This document shows, one piece after another, positions 8,750 to 17,541 of a stretch of DNA of 64,000 nt. Source of the stretch: Paenibacillus sp. Soil522 (lineage in GTDB: Bacteria; Bacillota; Bacilli; Paenibacillales; Paenibacillaceae); contig NZ_LMRV01000042.1 of the NCBI RefSeq assembly GCF_001428245.1, positions 14,904-78,903 of the forward strand, read 5' to 3'. Position numbers and translations under genes: made by a program. The notes under the pieces were generated by a model. It was given only the letters and a program-made list of their open reading frames with translations. It was not told the DNA's origin and ran no database searches. Numbering within the stretch: position 1 is the first letter of the stretch; every line of letters begins with the position of its first letter.

Positions 8750-9706
8750 TTATTCACCTACCTTTCGCAACAGGTTTTGCGTCAACTTATTAGCGCCGAC
8801 CATAAGGCAGAAGAGCACTGTCGCGATTGCGGATGCGTAACCCATCTCGAAGCGGAGCGTGCCGTAGTCCATCAAGTGTGTTACGATGGTATGCCCCGCA
8901 TAGTTAACGCTTGGAAATCCGGCTAGCGCAATTGATATATCGGCGACCGCAAGCGAGCCTGTAATCTGCATGACGGCTCCGAACATCAGCTGCGGCCGCA
9001 TGGACGGAAGCGTTATGAACCATAGCTCCTGCCAGCGGTTCCTGATGCCATCTACCGCCCCCGCTTCGATCAGCGACCGATCGATCGTTTGAAGACCCGC
9101 GATAAAGGCCAGGAAGCTGGTGCCAAGACTAAGCCACAACTGGACGATGATGATAATAGCCAGAATATATTTTTCGTTTGAAAGCCATTGAATCGGTTCA
9201 AGGATAAAACCGAATCTCATGAGGAACCCGTTCATATAGCCGTAGCTGTCTCCAGAGAATACGATCAGCCAAATAAAGAAAACGTTCCCCGATATGGACG
9301 GCGCATAAAACACAAGGGTCATAACCGCTCTGACCTTGGGCGACAGCTCGTTGATAATCCAGGCAAAGAGGAAACATGCGACATAGCTGACTGGACCGGT
9401 CACGACTGCGAACATGAACGTATTCTTCAGGGCGATCATAAACACATCGTCGCCCAGGAACAATCGGGAGTAATTCTGCCAGCCTACGAATCTCGGAAAC
9501 TCCAGCATGTTAAAATAAAAGAAACTGAGTACCAGCGAGATGACGACTGGAATGACCGTAAAAGTGAAGAAGATCAGCATGTACGGACTCATCAGTAAGT
9601 AGTAATGCTTGTTTTTTCGAAGCTCTCGGGCAATATTGGCGAGTCGTGACGGCTTCTTTGCCTGGATGAGGCTCGACGCGGCATGACGGTTTGCTTCTGC
9701 TTGCAT
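8750..9706 (-). CDS. Sugar ABC transporter permease (MalF type), second pair
   Basis: 318 aa with an N-terminal cytoplasmic stretch, the first helix in YYLLMSPYMLIFFTFTVIPV, and the EAA loop IEAGAVDGIRNRWQELWFIT. GGGGGTGG precedes the ATG. The gene starts 18 bp after the large binding-protein gene and ends 3 bp before the MalG-type partner, so all are co-transcribed. The EAA loop is atypical, with Gly-Ala-Val in place of the usual Ala-x-x-(D/E)GA pattern. Confidence 0.88.
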   Translation of the reverse strand: MQAEANRHAASSLIQAKKPSRLANIARELRKNKHYYLLMSPYMLIFFTFTVIPVVISLVLSFFYFNMLEFPRFVGWQNYSRLFLGDDVFMIALKNTFMFAVVTGPVSYVACFLFAWIINELSPKVRAVMTLVFYAPSISGNVFFIWLIVFSGDSYGYMNGFLMRFGFILEPIQWLSNEKYILAIIIIVQLWLSLGTSFLAFIAGLQTIDRSLIEAGAVDGIRNRWQELWFITLPSMRPQLMFGAVMQITGSLAVADISIALAGFPSVNYAGHTIVTHLMDYGTLRFEMGYASAIATVLFCLMVGANKLTQNLLRKVGE

Positions 9707-9723
9707 CGGCTTCCACCCCCTAA

Positions 9724-12621
9724 CTAATTCTGCAGATTGAATTCCTTCCGCTTGAGTGCGATTTCGTCATTGATGTACAAAATATAATCCGAAAGGGCTT
9801 CGCGCGGGTTCTCACTCTCGTTCACGACGCGCCGGAAAGCGTTATCCAGATGCCTGCCGGTGAAATACCCGCCCGGCACTTGAGGGATGCCCCTTACCCA
9901 TTGCCATTGACGTTCAAGATTGTTGAAATCCTTGACCGGCCATGGCAACTGCTCCAACGCTTCGATGTTGGCTGTCGGATATCGCGCAGCCTCGCCGAGC
10001 AACCCTTCCAGCTCTCGTCCGTAAGCGATTTGGGTATCCTTGTCTGTCCACCACTTCATGAATGACCACGCCGCGTCCTTGTCTTCGGCATTATCCAGCA
10101 TCATGACCGCGGTCGTATGGCTTGCGACCTCATGACTTACGGAGCCGTCCTTGCGCTCGGTGCCGGGTACGATCGTAAAGTCCCACAACCCTTTGATCTC
10201 CGGCGCCAGAACCGTCAGCAAATTGTACGTTGTATAATCGGCAATACCGATAGGCATCTCGCCAGTCCGGAACCGATTAGCGAAATCCGCTTGCAGCGGA
10301 AACTTGTAATTCGTATAAAATTGCGTCCAGCGCTTGAAAACCTGCATTGAAATCTCGGAGTCCAATGCGCTCTTCATGTCATTGTCCCGGTAGAACTGGC
10401 CGCCGTTCTGGTAAAGCAGCATGGCGAACGCCGCATTCGGAACCAGAGTCGCATTGTTCGTAGCCGATTCGATCGGTAAATAAAACTCCATGTTGTGCTT
10501 CTGCAGCACCGAAATCATGTTATATACATCCTGCCACGTCTTCGGAGGCTCCAAGTCCAGCTCTTTGAGAATATCCTTTCGATAGAACAGCATCGGGAAA
10601 GTCTGCTGCTCCGGCAGTGCATAAACCCCTTCGTCATAAGTGTAAGGAGTTATTGCGCTATCGCGAAACCTTGCAGCGACTTCCTCGAAATCCGGGAAAG
10701 CAGTCAAATCGGCTGCGGCGTTCCTCATCGCATAATTGACAGGGACATCCTCACCGGCCTGCAAGGCAACATCCGGTCCTTCGTCAGCCAGGACAGCCGG
10801 AAGCAGGATGCCGCCAGGAACGAGCTTTAAATTTACCGATATGTTCGTCTCGGGTGAAAACATGTCGTCAATCAACGCTTTCAACACTTGCGCCTGGTCC
10901 CTTCCAGCAGTTACCCAAACCGTGACGGAACGCCCGCTTTCTTCCGTGCTGCCGATACTATCGTAGTCTTCGGTATAAGAGGCAACGTAAGCGCCCAGCT
11001 CGTGCTTGATCTTCTCCAGCAAAGTCGCTTTCGCTCTCGGAAGCTTGCTGTCCGGAGACGCGACGATCAGATAATCGAGCGTAAGCGGCTGTTCGCGCAC
11101 GGTCAGAATCCACGTACCAAGACCGCCGACATTCACCTTGAAGGCGTTCAGTCGATTCGCGATCGTTTCCGGCTTCTCCGCCATTTCGTTGAGCTGCCTT
11201 ACCATCGTGTGAAGAACAGCAACTTTATCGCTCTTCTCCCCTGTCGATTGTTCGAGATAATCCGCCACGGTCTGGATATTGCCGGCTTGTTCCCGGAGTA
11301 CATCGATCATGCCGGGAATCCGCTTCTCCAATTGATAATCGCGGTTAGGGTCCGGCGTATTCGAGGTCATTAACAAAATTTTTCGATACATCTCGTTAAG
11401 CTTCAGCAAGCTCGACTCGATCGTCTCAATAAGCGGAGCGAGCTCGCCGAGCGAAACCGCCATACGAATGGTATGTTTCCCTTTCGTCAGATGGAACAGG
11501 TAAGGCTCATCCCCACCCAGTACATCCGTCTGCCATTCCATATTGAAGCCGAATCGAGTTTGTTTCATTTCCTTGAAAGGATATTTGCCATCGATCATGA
11601 TGCTGCGCGTCGCGTAGACGCCCCGCAGCTGATCCTGTTTGCGCTTTAGCGCAATCTGGTACAACCCATCCTCTTCCACTTCGAATTCCCATTCCATCCA
11701 CTGCCCCGGCAGCTTCCAGTTCAGGCCCCCAATCGCGTTGACCCGGATTTTCGAAGCGCTGTACGGCGTGACCGCAGGGCTTGACCGATCGGAAAGCGGA
11801 TAAAGCGTAGGGGAAGATTTTATGGTCGCATCCTCAGCCTGAATCACTATGAATTGACCTTCGGCGGCTGCAGCTCCTTCGGCTCCATATTCGGCTTTCC
11901 GTTCTTCATAGGTTTTCGTCTCCGGCTCCTGGTATAACTCTATATAGTCGATAGCCATCGGTTCCCTCAAGGAAGTCAAAGAAACGGTCTGAACCCCTTC
12001 GCCGAAATAAAACAAATAGGGCTCGTCATTGTAACCTTCGCTGTCCTTGAAGGACGCGATTTGCCAAGCCGGCTTCTCTATCTGCCTCGGGCGCAAATCG
12101 TTTCCGCGATTGTCCCGCTCGATTTCGCCTTCGCGATTGCCCCAATATCGATCGAATAATAAGATTTCGGCGTCTTTAAAAGGCACTTCCTGATTGATCG
12201 CGAACTCCCTCTCGATAGCCGAGCTTTTCCCCTCAGTAGGAAAATAATGAATTCGAACATTGTATAGACCCGGTTGATCAACCCGGACCTTCCAACTAAT
12301 TGTACCCGACTCGGGCGTCAACACTGCTTGACCTTCCAGCCCTTGAAATCCATTCGCAAGCTTAAAGCCGTCCCCTTTGAGTTCGGCATATCGCTCGCCT
12401 TCGACTCGGATTTCCCCGGCCGGCCGGTCTGCGTTCGAGTAGCGTTTCATATAGGCGTCATATCCGTCTTTTGCATCTGAATCCATAACCGCTGCAAAAT
12501 CGCTAACAGCCTGAACATCGCCGTTGCCGGTTTGATTTGATGAGTAGATAGCCCATACGGACAAACCTAAAACTAAAAAATATAATACCCATTTCACTAA
12601 TTTCTGGCTTCTGACGCTCAA
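9724..12621 (-). CDS. Membrane-anchored solute-binding protein with two N-terminal galactose-binding-like domains
   Basis: About 965 aa. There is no lipobox: a single N-terminal helix (residues about 10-27, WVLYFLVLGLSVWAIYSS) anchors the protein. Two jelly-roll, CBM35-like domains follow at about 60-230 and 250-400 (GLYNVRIHYFPTEG ... IDYIELYQEP; QFIVIQAEDA ... GKHTIRMAV). A helical linker of about 400-540 leads to an extracellular solute-binding domain (about 560-965, with TFPMLFYRKDILKELDLEPP). That is roughly twice the usual binding-protein size. TTG at 12619-12621 is favoured as start because GGGAGGGG lies 8 bases upstream; the longer GTG start at 12666 has no ribosome site and would precede the helix with 15 odd residues. 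It is the second binding protein of the operon. Confidence 0.8.
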   Translation of the reverse strand: MSVRSQKLVKWVLYFLVLGLSVWAIYSSNQTGNGDVQAVSDFAAVMDSDAKDGYDAYMKRYSNADRPAGEIRVEGERYAELKGDGFKLANGFQGLEGQAVLTPESGTISWKVRVDQPGLYNVRIHYFPTEGKSSAIEREFAINQEVPFKDAEILLFDRYWGNREGEIERDNRGNDLRPRQIEKPAWQIASFKDSEGYNDEPYLFYFGEGVQTVSLTSLREPMAIDYIELYQEPETKTYEERKAEYGAEGAAAAEGQFIVIQAEDATIKSSPTLYPLSDRSSPAVTPYSASKIRVNAIGGLNWKLPGQWMEWEFEVEEDGLYQIALKRKQDQLRGVYATRSIMIDGKYPFKEMKQTRFGFNMEWQTDVLGGDEPYLFHLTKGKHTIRMAVSLGELAPLIETIESSLLKLNEMYRKILLMTSNTPDPNRDYQLEKRIPGMIDVLREQAGNIQTVADYLEQSTGEKSDKVAVLHTMVRQLNEMAEKPETIANRLNAFKVNVGGLGTWILTVREQPLTLDYLIVASPDSKLPRAKATLLEKIKHELGAYVASYTEDYDSIGSTEESGRSVTVWVTAGRDQAQVLKALIDDMFSPETNISVNLKLVPGGILLPAVLADEGPDVALQAGEDVPVNYAMRNAAADLTAFPDFEEVAARFRDSAITPYTYDEGVYALPEQQTFPMLFYRKDILKELDLEPPKTWQDVYNMISVLQKHNMEFYLPIESATNNATLVPNAAFAMLLYQNGGQFYRDNDMKSALDSEISMQVFKRWTQFYTNYKFPLQADFANRFRTGEMPIGIADYTTYNLLTVLAPEIKGLWDFTIVPGTERKDGSVSHEVASHTTAVMMLDNAEDKDAAWSFMKWWTDKDTQIAYGRELEGLLGEAARYPTANIEALEQLPWPVKDFNNLERQWQWVRGIPQVPGGYFTGRHLDNAFRRVVNESENPREALSDYILYINDEIALKRKEFNLQN

Positions 12622-12653
12622 TTTCTGCTCCCCTCCCGCGGCAAGAGTGAAAT

Positions 12654-12696
12654 TCAAACAGTCCACATTATTAAAAACTTGACGCGGACTGTTTGA
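12654..12696 (-). promoter_or_regulatory. Intercistronic stem-loop
   Basis: TCAAACAGTCC and GGACTGTTTGA form an 11-bp perfect stem between the first binding-protein gene and the rest of the operon, with no U-run. Such stems after the first binding-protein gene often protect the upstream message, giving more binding protein than permease. That role is inferred. Confidence 0.55.
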
Positions 12697-12708
12697 TCAC
12701 TTCAATCG

Positions 12709-14106
12709 TTATTTCTTGTAGACTTCATCGATTGCCGCCTGGAAAGGCGTTTTATACGTCTCGATGACCGTGGATACGGATTGGCCTTTGTTAATCTCGT
12801 CAGCGAACTCATAATAAGGCATACTCGGGAAGGTGTTCATATTGTCGAGATAATACCTATTAGAAGCTATTCGAACATTATTGATATCATCTTCGTTGGT
12901 AAACATCGTCTCGTACCAGCCTTGGAGAGGGAAATCGTAAATCGTTTCGTAATCTTCGATTTTCTCCATGATATAAACGAGCTGCTCAGGATTCGGAACC
13001 GCTTTCGGAATAACAAAAGCCCCTGGATTGTTTTCATGTGAATAGAAGACAGACCCATTCGGCCCTTTAGGGAATGGAATAAAGCCGATATCGAAGTCTT
13101 TCATGTCGTTCTTTAAACCAGTAGCCTCATAAACTCCGCTAAAATACAACAATGTGTTTCCTTGACGAAAAAATTGACTTGGCTCCGTCCAATCGCCGCC
13201 CTCGGAAGGTCTAGCTATTTTTTCGGTTGACAGTCGGGACATGAAGTTCAAAGCCTCAACGGTTTTGGGATCATCCAGGTTCTGCTTATCCTCTTTCGTC
13301 AAGCTCGCCTCGTTGGAAGCAAGCGCCGCATCCAGAACCCCGGCACCTGCCAATCCCCATGTATCAAGCTTTCCATCGTTGTTCGTATCTTTATTAGCCT
13401 CTTTGGCCACTTGAACGAACGTTTCCCAGTTCCAAGTATCTTCATTAACATATTCTTGAAGCGGCTTCATGCCGAGATTGTTCATCAACGTACGATTGTA
13501 GAAGAATCCGATTGCTCCCCCTGGGTACCCGCCAAAACCATATCCTTTCCCGTTATAGTGCATAATTCTGTTTGTTACATCCGGGTCGAATACTTTGTCA
13601 TTTTTTGTATATTCGTCAAGCGGCCATAACAGATCCTGACTTGCCAGCGCAGGAACGGTGTACGATCTGCTTACAGAGATGATATCGCCTACCGGTTCGC
13701 CGGAAAGCAGCGATGCCGTAACCTTCTTCTGGTATTCGGCGCCATCGATGACAACATATTCGACCTCGAAGTTATGTTTTTTCTTCAAAGCTTCCAGATT
13801 CTTCTTCCTTTGGATGTTATCCGGGTTGTCTTCCCCGATTTCCAAACTCCAGAAGTTTACAATTTTAACGACTCTGCCGCCCATATCGAAATCCATCTCC
13901 GGCGTTTCCTTGGAATCTACCGCGCCTTCTGCAGCATCATTCGTCTCCCCTGAAGCATTAGTCGCTGCCGGATCGTTTGATGCCTTATCGGAAGCAGTAT
14001 TGGTGCTTCCTGGATTGTTTTCGCTGTTGCTTCCGCTGCTGCAAGCCGCTAAAGAAAATATCAACATCAGACTAACAAGCAACATAACCAGTTTTTTGTT
14101 ATTCAT
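12709..14106 (-). CDS. Sugar-binding lipoprotein of an ABC importer (MalE/CUT1 type)
   Basis: About 465 aa. The signal peptide ends in the lipobox SLAAC, so the protein is a lipid-anchored extracellular binding protein. A Ser/Asn/Thr/Ala-rich spacer (to about residue 60) separates the anchor from the binding domain. DTNNDGKLDTWG (around residue 235) is a calcium-loop-like segment. The ATG at 14104-14106 fits AGGGGG at six bases better than the ATG at 14112, which directly abuts the ribosome site. It is the first gene of the nine-gene operon driven from the operator/-10 region at 14411-14474, with a cre site in the long leader. Confidence 0.88.
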   Translation of the reverse strand: MNNKKLVMLLVSLMLIFSLAACSSGSNSENNPGSTNTASDKASNDPAATNASGETNDAAEGAVDSKETPEMDFDMGGRVVKIVNFWSLEIGEDNPDNIQRKKNLEALKKKHNFEVEYVVIDGAEYQKKVTASLLSGEPVGDIISVSRSYTVPALASQDLLWPLDEYTKNDKVFDPDVTNRIMHYNGKGYGFGGYPGGAIGFFYNRTLMNNLGMKPLQEYVNEDTWNWETFVQVAKEANKDTNNDGKLDTWGLAGAGVLDAALASNEASLTKEDKQNLDDPKTVEALNFMSRLSTEKIARPSEGGDWTEPSQFFRQGNTLLYFSGVYEATGLKNDMKDFDIGFIPFPKGPNGSVFYSHENNPGAFVIPKAVPNPEQLVYIMEKIEDYETIYDFPLQGWYETMFTNEDDINNVRIASNRYYLDNMNTFPSMPYYEFADEINKGQSVSTVIETYKTPFQAAIDEVYKK

Positions 14107-14149
14107 GTTCATCCCCCTGTAATTAAAATGTAATCGCTGTCACTTTGTT

Positions 14150-14262
14150 GCAAAGTTAATGAAGCGGATAAAAATTAACCCAAAATTCATCGATGTCGGA
14201 ATGATGCCAATCGTCTCCGACCCCTTTGCCAAACAAGAATCGCCTTTTTTGACAACTACGCC
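14150..14262 (-). pseudogene. Unrecognised gene tail in the leader of the transporter operon
   Basis: The minus strand reads GVGDDWHHSDIDEFWVNFYP and then LH before a TAA, a plausible protein C-terminus with a conserved-looking WHHSD block. The upstream frame is not open. It may be the end of a gene that once lay between the promoter and the binding-protein gene. I cannot name the family. Confidence 0.3.
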
Positions 14263-14331
14263 TTTCAGCTTGTGCTGCTATCCATTCCGCGCCTATCACC
14301 TCCTGGCCGCTTCAACTCCATAAAATTCAGT

Positions 14332-14345
14332 TGAAAGCGCTATCA
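14332..14345 (-). promoter_or_regulatory. cre site (CcpA) in the transporter operon leader
   Basis: TGAAAGCGCTATCA fits the catabolite-responsive consensus TGNAANCGNWNNCA at all fixed positions. It lies about 60-70 bases downstream of the predicted start of transcription, where bound CcpA would block elongation, giving glucose repression of the importer. Confidence 0.75.
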
Positions 14346-14410
14346 AATCCATTACACATCGCGCATGGAACGAAATAAATCGATTTAGTGTCCCTCCTTG
14401 CTTCTTTAAA

Positions 14411-14474
14411 ATCATATTGTAAAAAATCAATGCAAACCTTCATTTTTTAGACATGGATATAGCATTATTTAGTC
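14411..14474 (-). promoter_or_regulatory. Operator copy b with -10 box, promoter of the 1329-14112 operon
   Basis: In the minus direction the operator (14435-14474) reads GACTAAATAATGCTATA ... TCTAAAAAATGAAGGTT, with one extra base in the A/T run. Exactly 18 bp further comes TATGAT (14411-14416). No good -35 hexamer is present, as expected for an activator-dependent promoter. The leader to the first gene is about 290 bases. Confidence 0.75.
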
Positions 14475-14564
14475 ATGACCCAATCAAGGCGGAATAAAAA
14501 TCTCGTCATGCTTGAGTCAAGTTTTCTGGATCAGTTGCAGGAAATTGATGGATTTACACCATAC

Positions 14565-14629
14565 GCAAGCAAAAAACGCGCAAGGGAACCGAGCGCTATT
14601 CTCGGATCGCTTGCGCGTTTTTTGCTTGC
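14565..14629. terminator. Large bidirectional terminator / perfect inverted repeat
   Basis: Arms of 20 bases (GCAAGCAAAAAACGCGCAAG at 14565-14584, complement at 14610-14629) are perfect. The loop contains a nested CCGAG/CTCGG stem. It lies just downstream of the broken response-regulator gene. Confidence 0.8.
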
Positions 14630-14705
14630 ATTTGAGCCGTTTGCGGTACGTCCCATGCCGTCAATATACAAGCCTAATGAACGGATAACTTGTTGGCGCC
14701 GTCAT

Positions 14706-15834
14706 CTAAAGTGCCGAATTTCCACGTCTTTTGTACGTTCTTGCCTTGTAAAGAGAGGGTGCTACTCCCATATATTTATTGAATTTCACATGGAAGTAGT
14801 TGACGTTGGAAATTCCTACACGGGTGGCGGCTTCATGGACCTTGAGACCGCTCTCAAGCAAAACCTTGGCTTTGCGGATTCGCACCTTATCCAAATAAGT
14901 GCGGAATGTGTCGCCTGTGACGCTTTTAAACAGCCTGCCCAAATAACCGCTATTATAATGAAAGAGGTCTCCAAGCGTTTTCAGCTTCAAATTCTCGGAG
15001 TAATGACGTTCAACAAAATCCAAAATTCGTTTAATAACCGTATCCTTGCAGTTCATTCCTATCTGATCAAGAAGATACAACAATCTATCTTCAATCATCC
15101 TATGCAACGCCCTAAGGTCAATCTGCTCATAAATTTCGGAAATGATAGGTAAAGCGTGCTGCACGTAGGAATATGAGGTTTTATTTATTTTTACCAGGTT
15201 GATAAGCACGAGCGATACCCACTGTGAGGTGGCGGCTTTAATGGCTTGCTCCGTGTTATCAAATTGCACGATCGAATACAATCCTTCCTTAAGCACGCAG
15301 CGCAACATGGTTCGGCTTCCGATATCGATCGCGTAATATAATTTTTCGGATAATTCAACAATATCAGGCTCCTCCTTAGGCGTTAAACTTGGGCTAGGAG
15401 CGATAATTTTCTTCTCCCCTCGGTTCAGAAACTCATTTTTTAATAAATATACAGCCTCGGAATAAGATTTCCCAATATCGGCGATAGATTCGACAATTAT
15501 AATACTTATTTAAGTTCGTTTCCCGTAAAACGATACCAACCTTTGAATCAAACAGGAATACGATACCTTCATCGCGATCTTCAAAATATCTTTCTAATTT
15601 CAGTTTGATTTGTTCAAGTACAATATCATTATTTTTCGGTGAATGCAGCTTTAGAAGCAGCACCCGATACAGCGGCCAATTTATTGAAGGAAGCGAACTC
15701 GGCTGATGGCCTTGTAAATTTGCCAAAAGTATTGATATCACTTGACGCTCCCTTGACGCTCTTACAGACGGCTCGGATTTCTTTTGCATTAGCATTCCAA
15801 GATTTTCTTCGTCAAAAAGAATGACCTTCTGCAT
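14706..15834 (-). pseudogene. Broken YesN-type response regulator (AraC output domain)
   Basis: Two minus-strand frames form one protein. 15834-15433 encodes the start and part of the linker (KLERYFEDRDEGIVFLFDSK). After a frameshift near 15480 the frame continues SIADIGKSYSEAVYLL and then to 14706, ending in an AraC-type double helix-turn-helix (LKTLGDLFHYNSGYLGRLFK and KVHEAATRVGISNVNYFHVK). The receiver domain with its phospho-Asp is missing and no kinase is adjacent. A related remnant lies at 25435-26287. Its own promoter region carries operator copy c, suggesting that the ancestral gene was part of the regulon it may have controlled. Confidence 0.75.
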
Positions 15835-15891
15835 TGGAATCCCCCTTAATCGTAATCAAACAGCTATCAGAATGCCCTTTCATTATTTCTG

Positions 15892-15954
15892 ATCATATAA
15901 AACTATTTATAATGACACCTTAATTTTCACGTCAGAGAATAGCATTATATAGAC
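15892..15954 (-). promoter_or_regulatory. Operator copy c with -10 box, upstream of the broken regulator
   Basis: In the minus direction the operator (15916-15954) reads GTCTATATAATGCTATT ... CGTGAAAATTAAGGTG, followed after 18 bp by TATGAT (15892-15897). It lies between the broken regulator (leftward) and the duplicated araC debris (rightward). Confidence 0.7.
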
Positions 15955-15986
15955 ATCCATCCATTTTTGATTAAGGGGGCGATATC

Positions 15987-16040
15987 TTGAATAACGTTTA
16001 TTTGAATTGGTTTACCAATGACGAGCAATTCCCGTTTTTT
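15987..16040 (+). pseudogene. Truncated copy of the N-terminus of the AraC regulator at 16300
   Basis: From a TTG after AAGGGGGCGATATC the frame reads NNVYLNWFTNDEQFPFF, almost base-identical to 16300-16351, and then diverges. It is the first copy in a tandem duplication whose unit was araC followed by a GH29 gene. Confidence 0.75.
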
Positions 16041-16151
16041 CGCTGGCTTCAACAGGTTAATATTATACAAAATGATATATGTTTTATCCATTCTATCCGT
16101 CATGACTTGTCGCTAACATAAAGAGGATTAACAAAAATAGAAATCATGAGA

Positions 16152-16284
16152 ATCAATGGAATGGAAGAAGGCTTTGCAAGCGACTGAAGATACCATTTAA
16201 AAACGCCGATTCAAAGACAATTGGGAGTCCCTCGGATCATTTTGGGTTCCTGAATGGTACAAGAACGCCAAATTCGGATTCTTT
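16152..16284 (+). pseudogene. N-terminal fragment of a GH29 alpha-L-fucosidase, copy 1
   Basis: The frames read WKKALQATEDT and, after a frameshift, FKDNWESLGSFWVPEWYKNA followed by KFGFF. This is the start of GH29 fucosidases (VPEWYxxAKFGIFxHWG). At 16284 it runs in frame into the AraC coding sequence, and the HWG motif is lost. The second copy is at 17431. Confidence 0.75.
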
Positions 16285-16299
16285 ATGGAAGGTGATATC

Positions 16300-17382
16300 T
16301 TGAATACAGTTTATTTGAATTGGTTTACCAATGACGAGCAATTCCCGTTTTTTATTCAATATGGCGGGCACGACGAGGATATGGATCTTCATAAGCATGA
16401 TAACTTCACCGAACTCGTGATTGTATTGAGCGGGAATGCTACGCATATTGTCAATTCTGAAGCTTATTTTATTAAGAAGGGAAACGTATTTGTCATTAAT
16501 GGCGCTACCCCCCATGCTTTCAAAAATCCTCATGAATTTAAAATTTGCAATATTATGTTTCGGCCCGAAATACTTCGGAGCGCCGGTCCGGATTTAAGGA
16601 CCTCCAACGGCTTTCAGGCGCTTTTCATTTTGGAACCGTTTTATCGCAATATTCATTCTTTTCAAAGCAGGCTTAATTTGTCGATTCCAAGCATGGAACA
16701 CGTCTCATCGATCATCTCCGTCATGATCAACGAATATAACAACAAGCTTCAGGGCTATCAGACGATGCTCATTTCCCGGTTTATGGAGCTCGTCGTCCAT
16801 TTGTCCAGACAATATGACAGTCAGGAGAATGGAACAGACAACAATCTGATGCATCTGGCGAATGCGATCTCCTACATTGAAGATCATTATCTCGGGCCTC
16901 TTACTCTGGAGGAAGTCGCGGCCAGATCCAAAATTTCGGTTCGGCACAAATTGATCGCTTATTATGTGGAGCATGCGGGCGGAAACGAAATCGGCATTCA
17001 GCAGGCTGCTGCATCCGAACCGCTCCAGGAGGTCGTTGATTACATTCATACCCATTACCGCGACAACCTGACGATCCGGGAACTGGCCGAGAGGGTACAT
17101 CTGCATCCGAGTTATTTCATTCGTGTATTCAAACGCCACTTTGGCGCCTCTCCGATTCAATTTATCAACAAAAAAAGGATAGAGGAAGCGAAGCGGCTGC
17201 TGACAACAACAAATATCCCGCTTTCCGAGATCGGCGACTCCGTCGGCATCCCCGACATCTGCTACTTATCGAAGTTGTTCAAATCGATGACAGGTTTCTC
17301 TCCATCCATATACCGGCAAACACATTATCTGATTTCGGACAAAGTCCGACTGCAGCGTCACTCGACGTCGCGGTCAGACTGA
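16300..17382 (+). CDS. Chimeric AraC-family regulator
   Basis: About 360 aa. The N-terminal part (cupin-type ligand domain, about 1-190, including FFIQYGGHDEDMDLHKHDNF) matches the AraC protein at 41743-42615 closely. The first helix-turn-helix begins (LTLEEVAARSKISVRH) but breaks off and joins in frame a different AraC segment with a complete second set (LTIRELAERVHLHPSYFIRV, then IPLSEIGDSVGIPDICYLSK). It therefore looks like a fusion of two regulators made by an internal deletion. TTG at 16300 with GGAAGGTGAT upstream is the likely start, as in its paralogue; the open frame also runs back into GH29 sequence. It may or may not be functional. Confidence 0.7.
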   Translation: MNTVYLNWFTNDEQFPFFIQYGGHDEDMDLHKHDNFTELVIVLSGNATHIVNSEAYFIKKGNVFVINGATPHAFKNPHEFKICNIMFRPEILRSAGPDLRTSNGFQALFILEPFYRNIHSFQSRLNLSIPSMEHVSSIISVMINEYNNKLQGYQTMLISRFMELVVHLSRQYDSQENGTDNNLMHLANAISYIEDHYLGPLTLEEVAARSKISVRHKLIAYYVEHAGGNEIGIQQAAASEPLQEVVDYIHTHYRDNLTIRELAERVHLHPSYFIRVFKRHFGASPIQFINKKRIEEAKRLLTTTNIPLSEIGDSVGIPDICYLSKLFKSMTGFSPSIYRQTHYLISDKVRLQRHSTSRSD

Positions 17383-17430
17383 ATCGCACCCTCTATCGGG
17401 CGATGATTCCGCGCTGACTGCACGAGTCCC

Positions 17431-17541
17431 TCGGATCATTTCGAGTTCCTGAATGGTACAAGAATGCCAAATTCGGCATCTTTATCCATTGGGGCCTTTA
17501 TTCCGTGCCGGCTTACTTAAACGAATGGTATTCGCGCATTT
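17431..17541 (+). pseudogene. N-terminal fragment of a GH29 alpha-L-fucosidase, copy 2
   Basis: The plus strand reads ESLGSFRVPEWYKNAKFG and then IFIHWGLYSVPAYLNEWYSR, the intact GH29 N-terminal signature with HWG. The sequence then switches into an unrelated dehydrogenase tail. Its first 60 bases are a direct repeat of 16225-16284. Confidence 0.85.
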
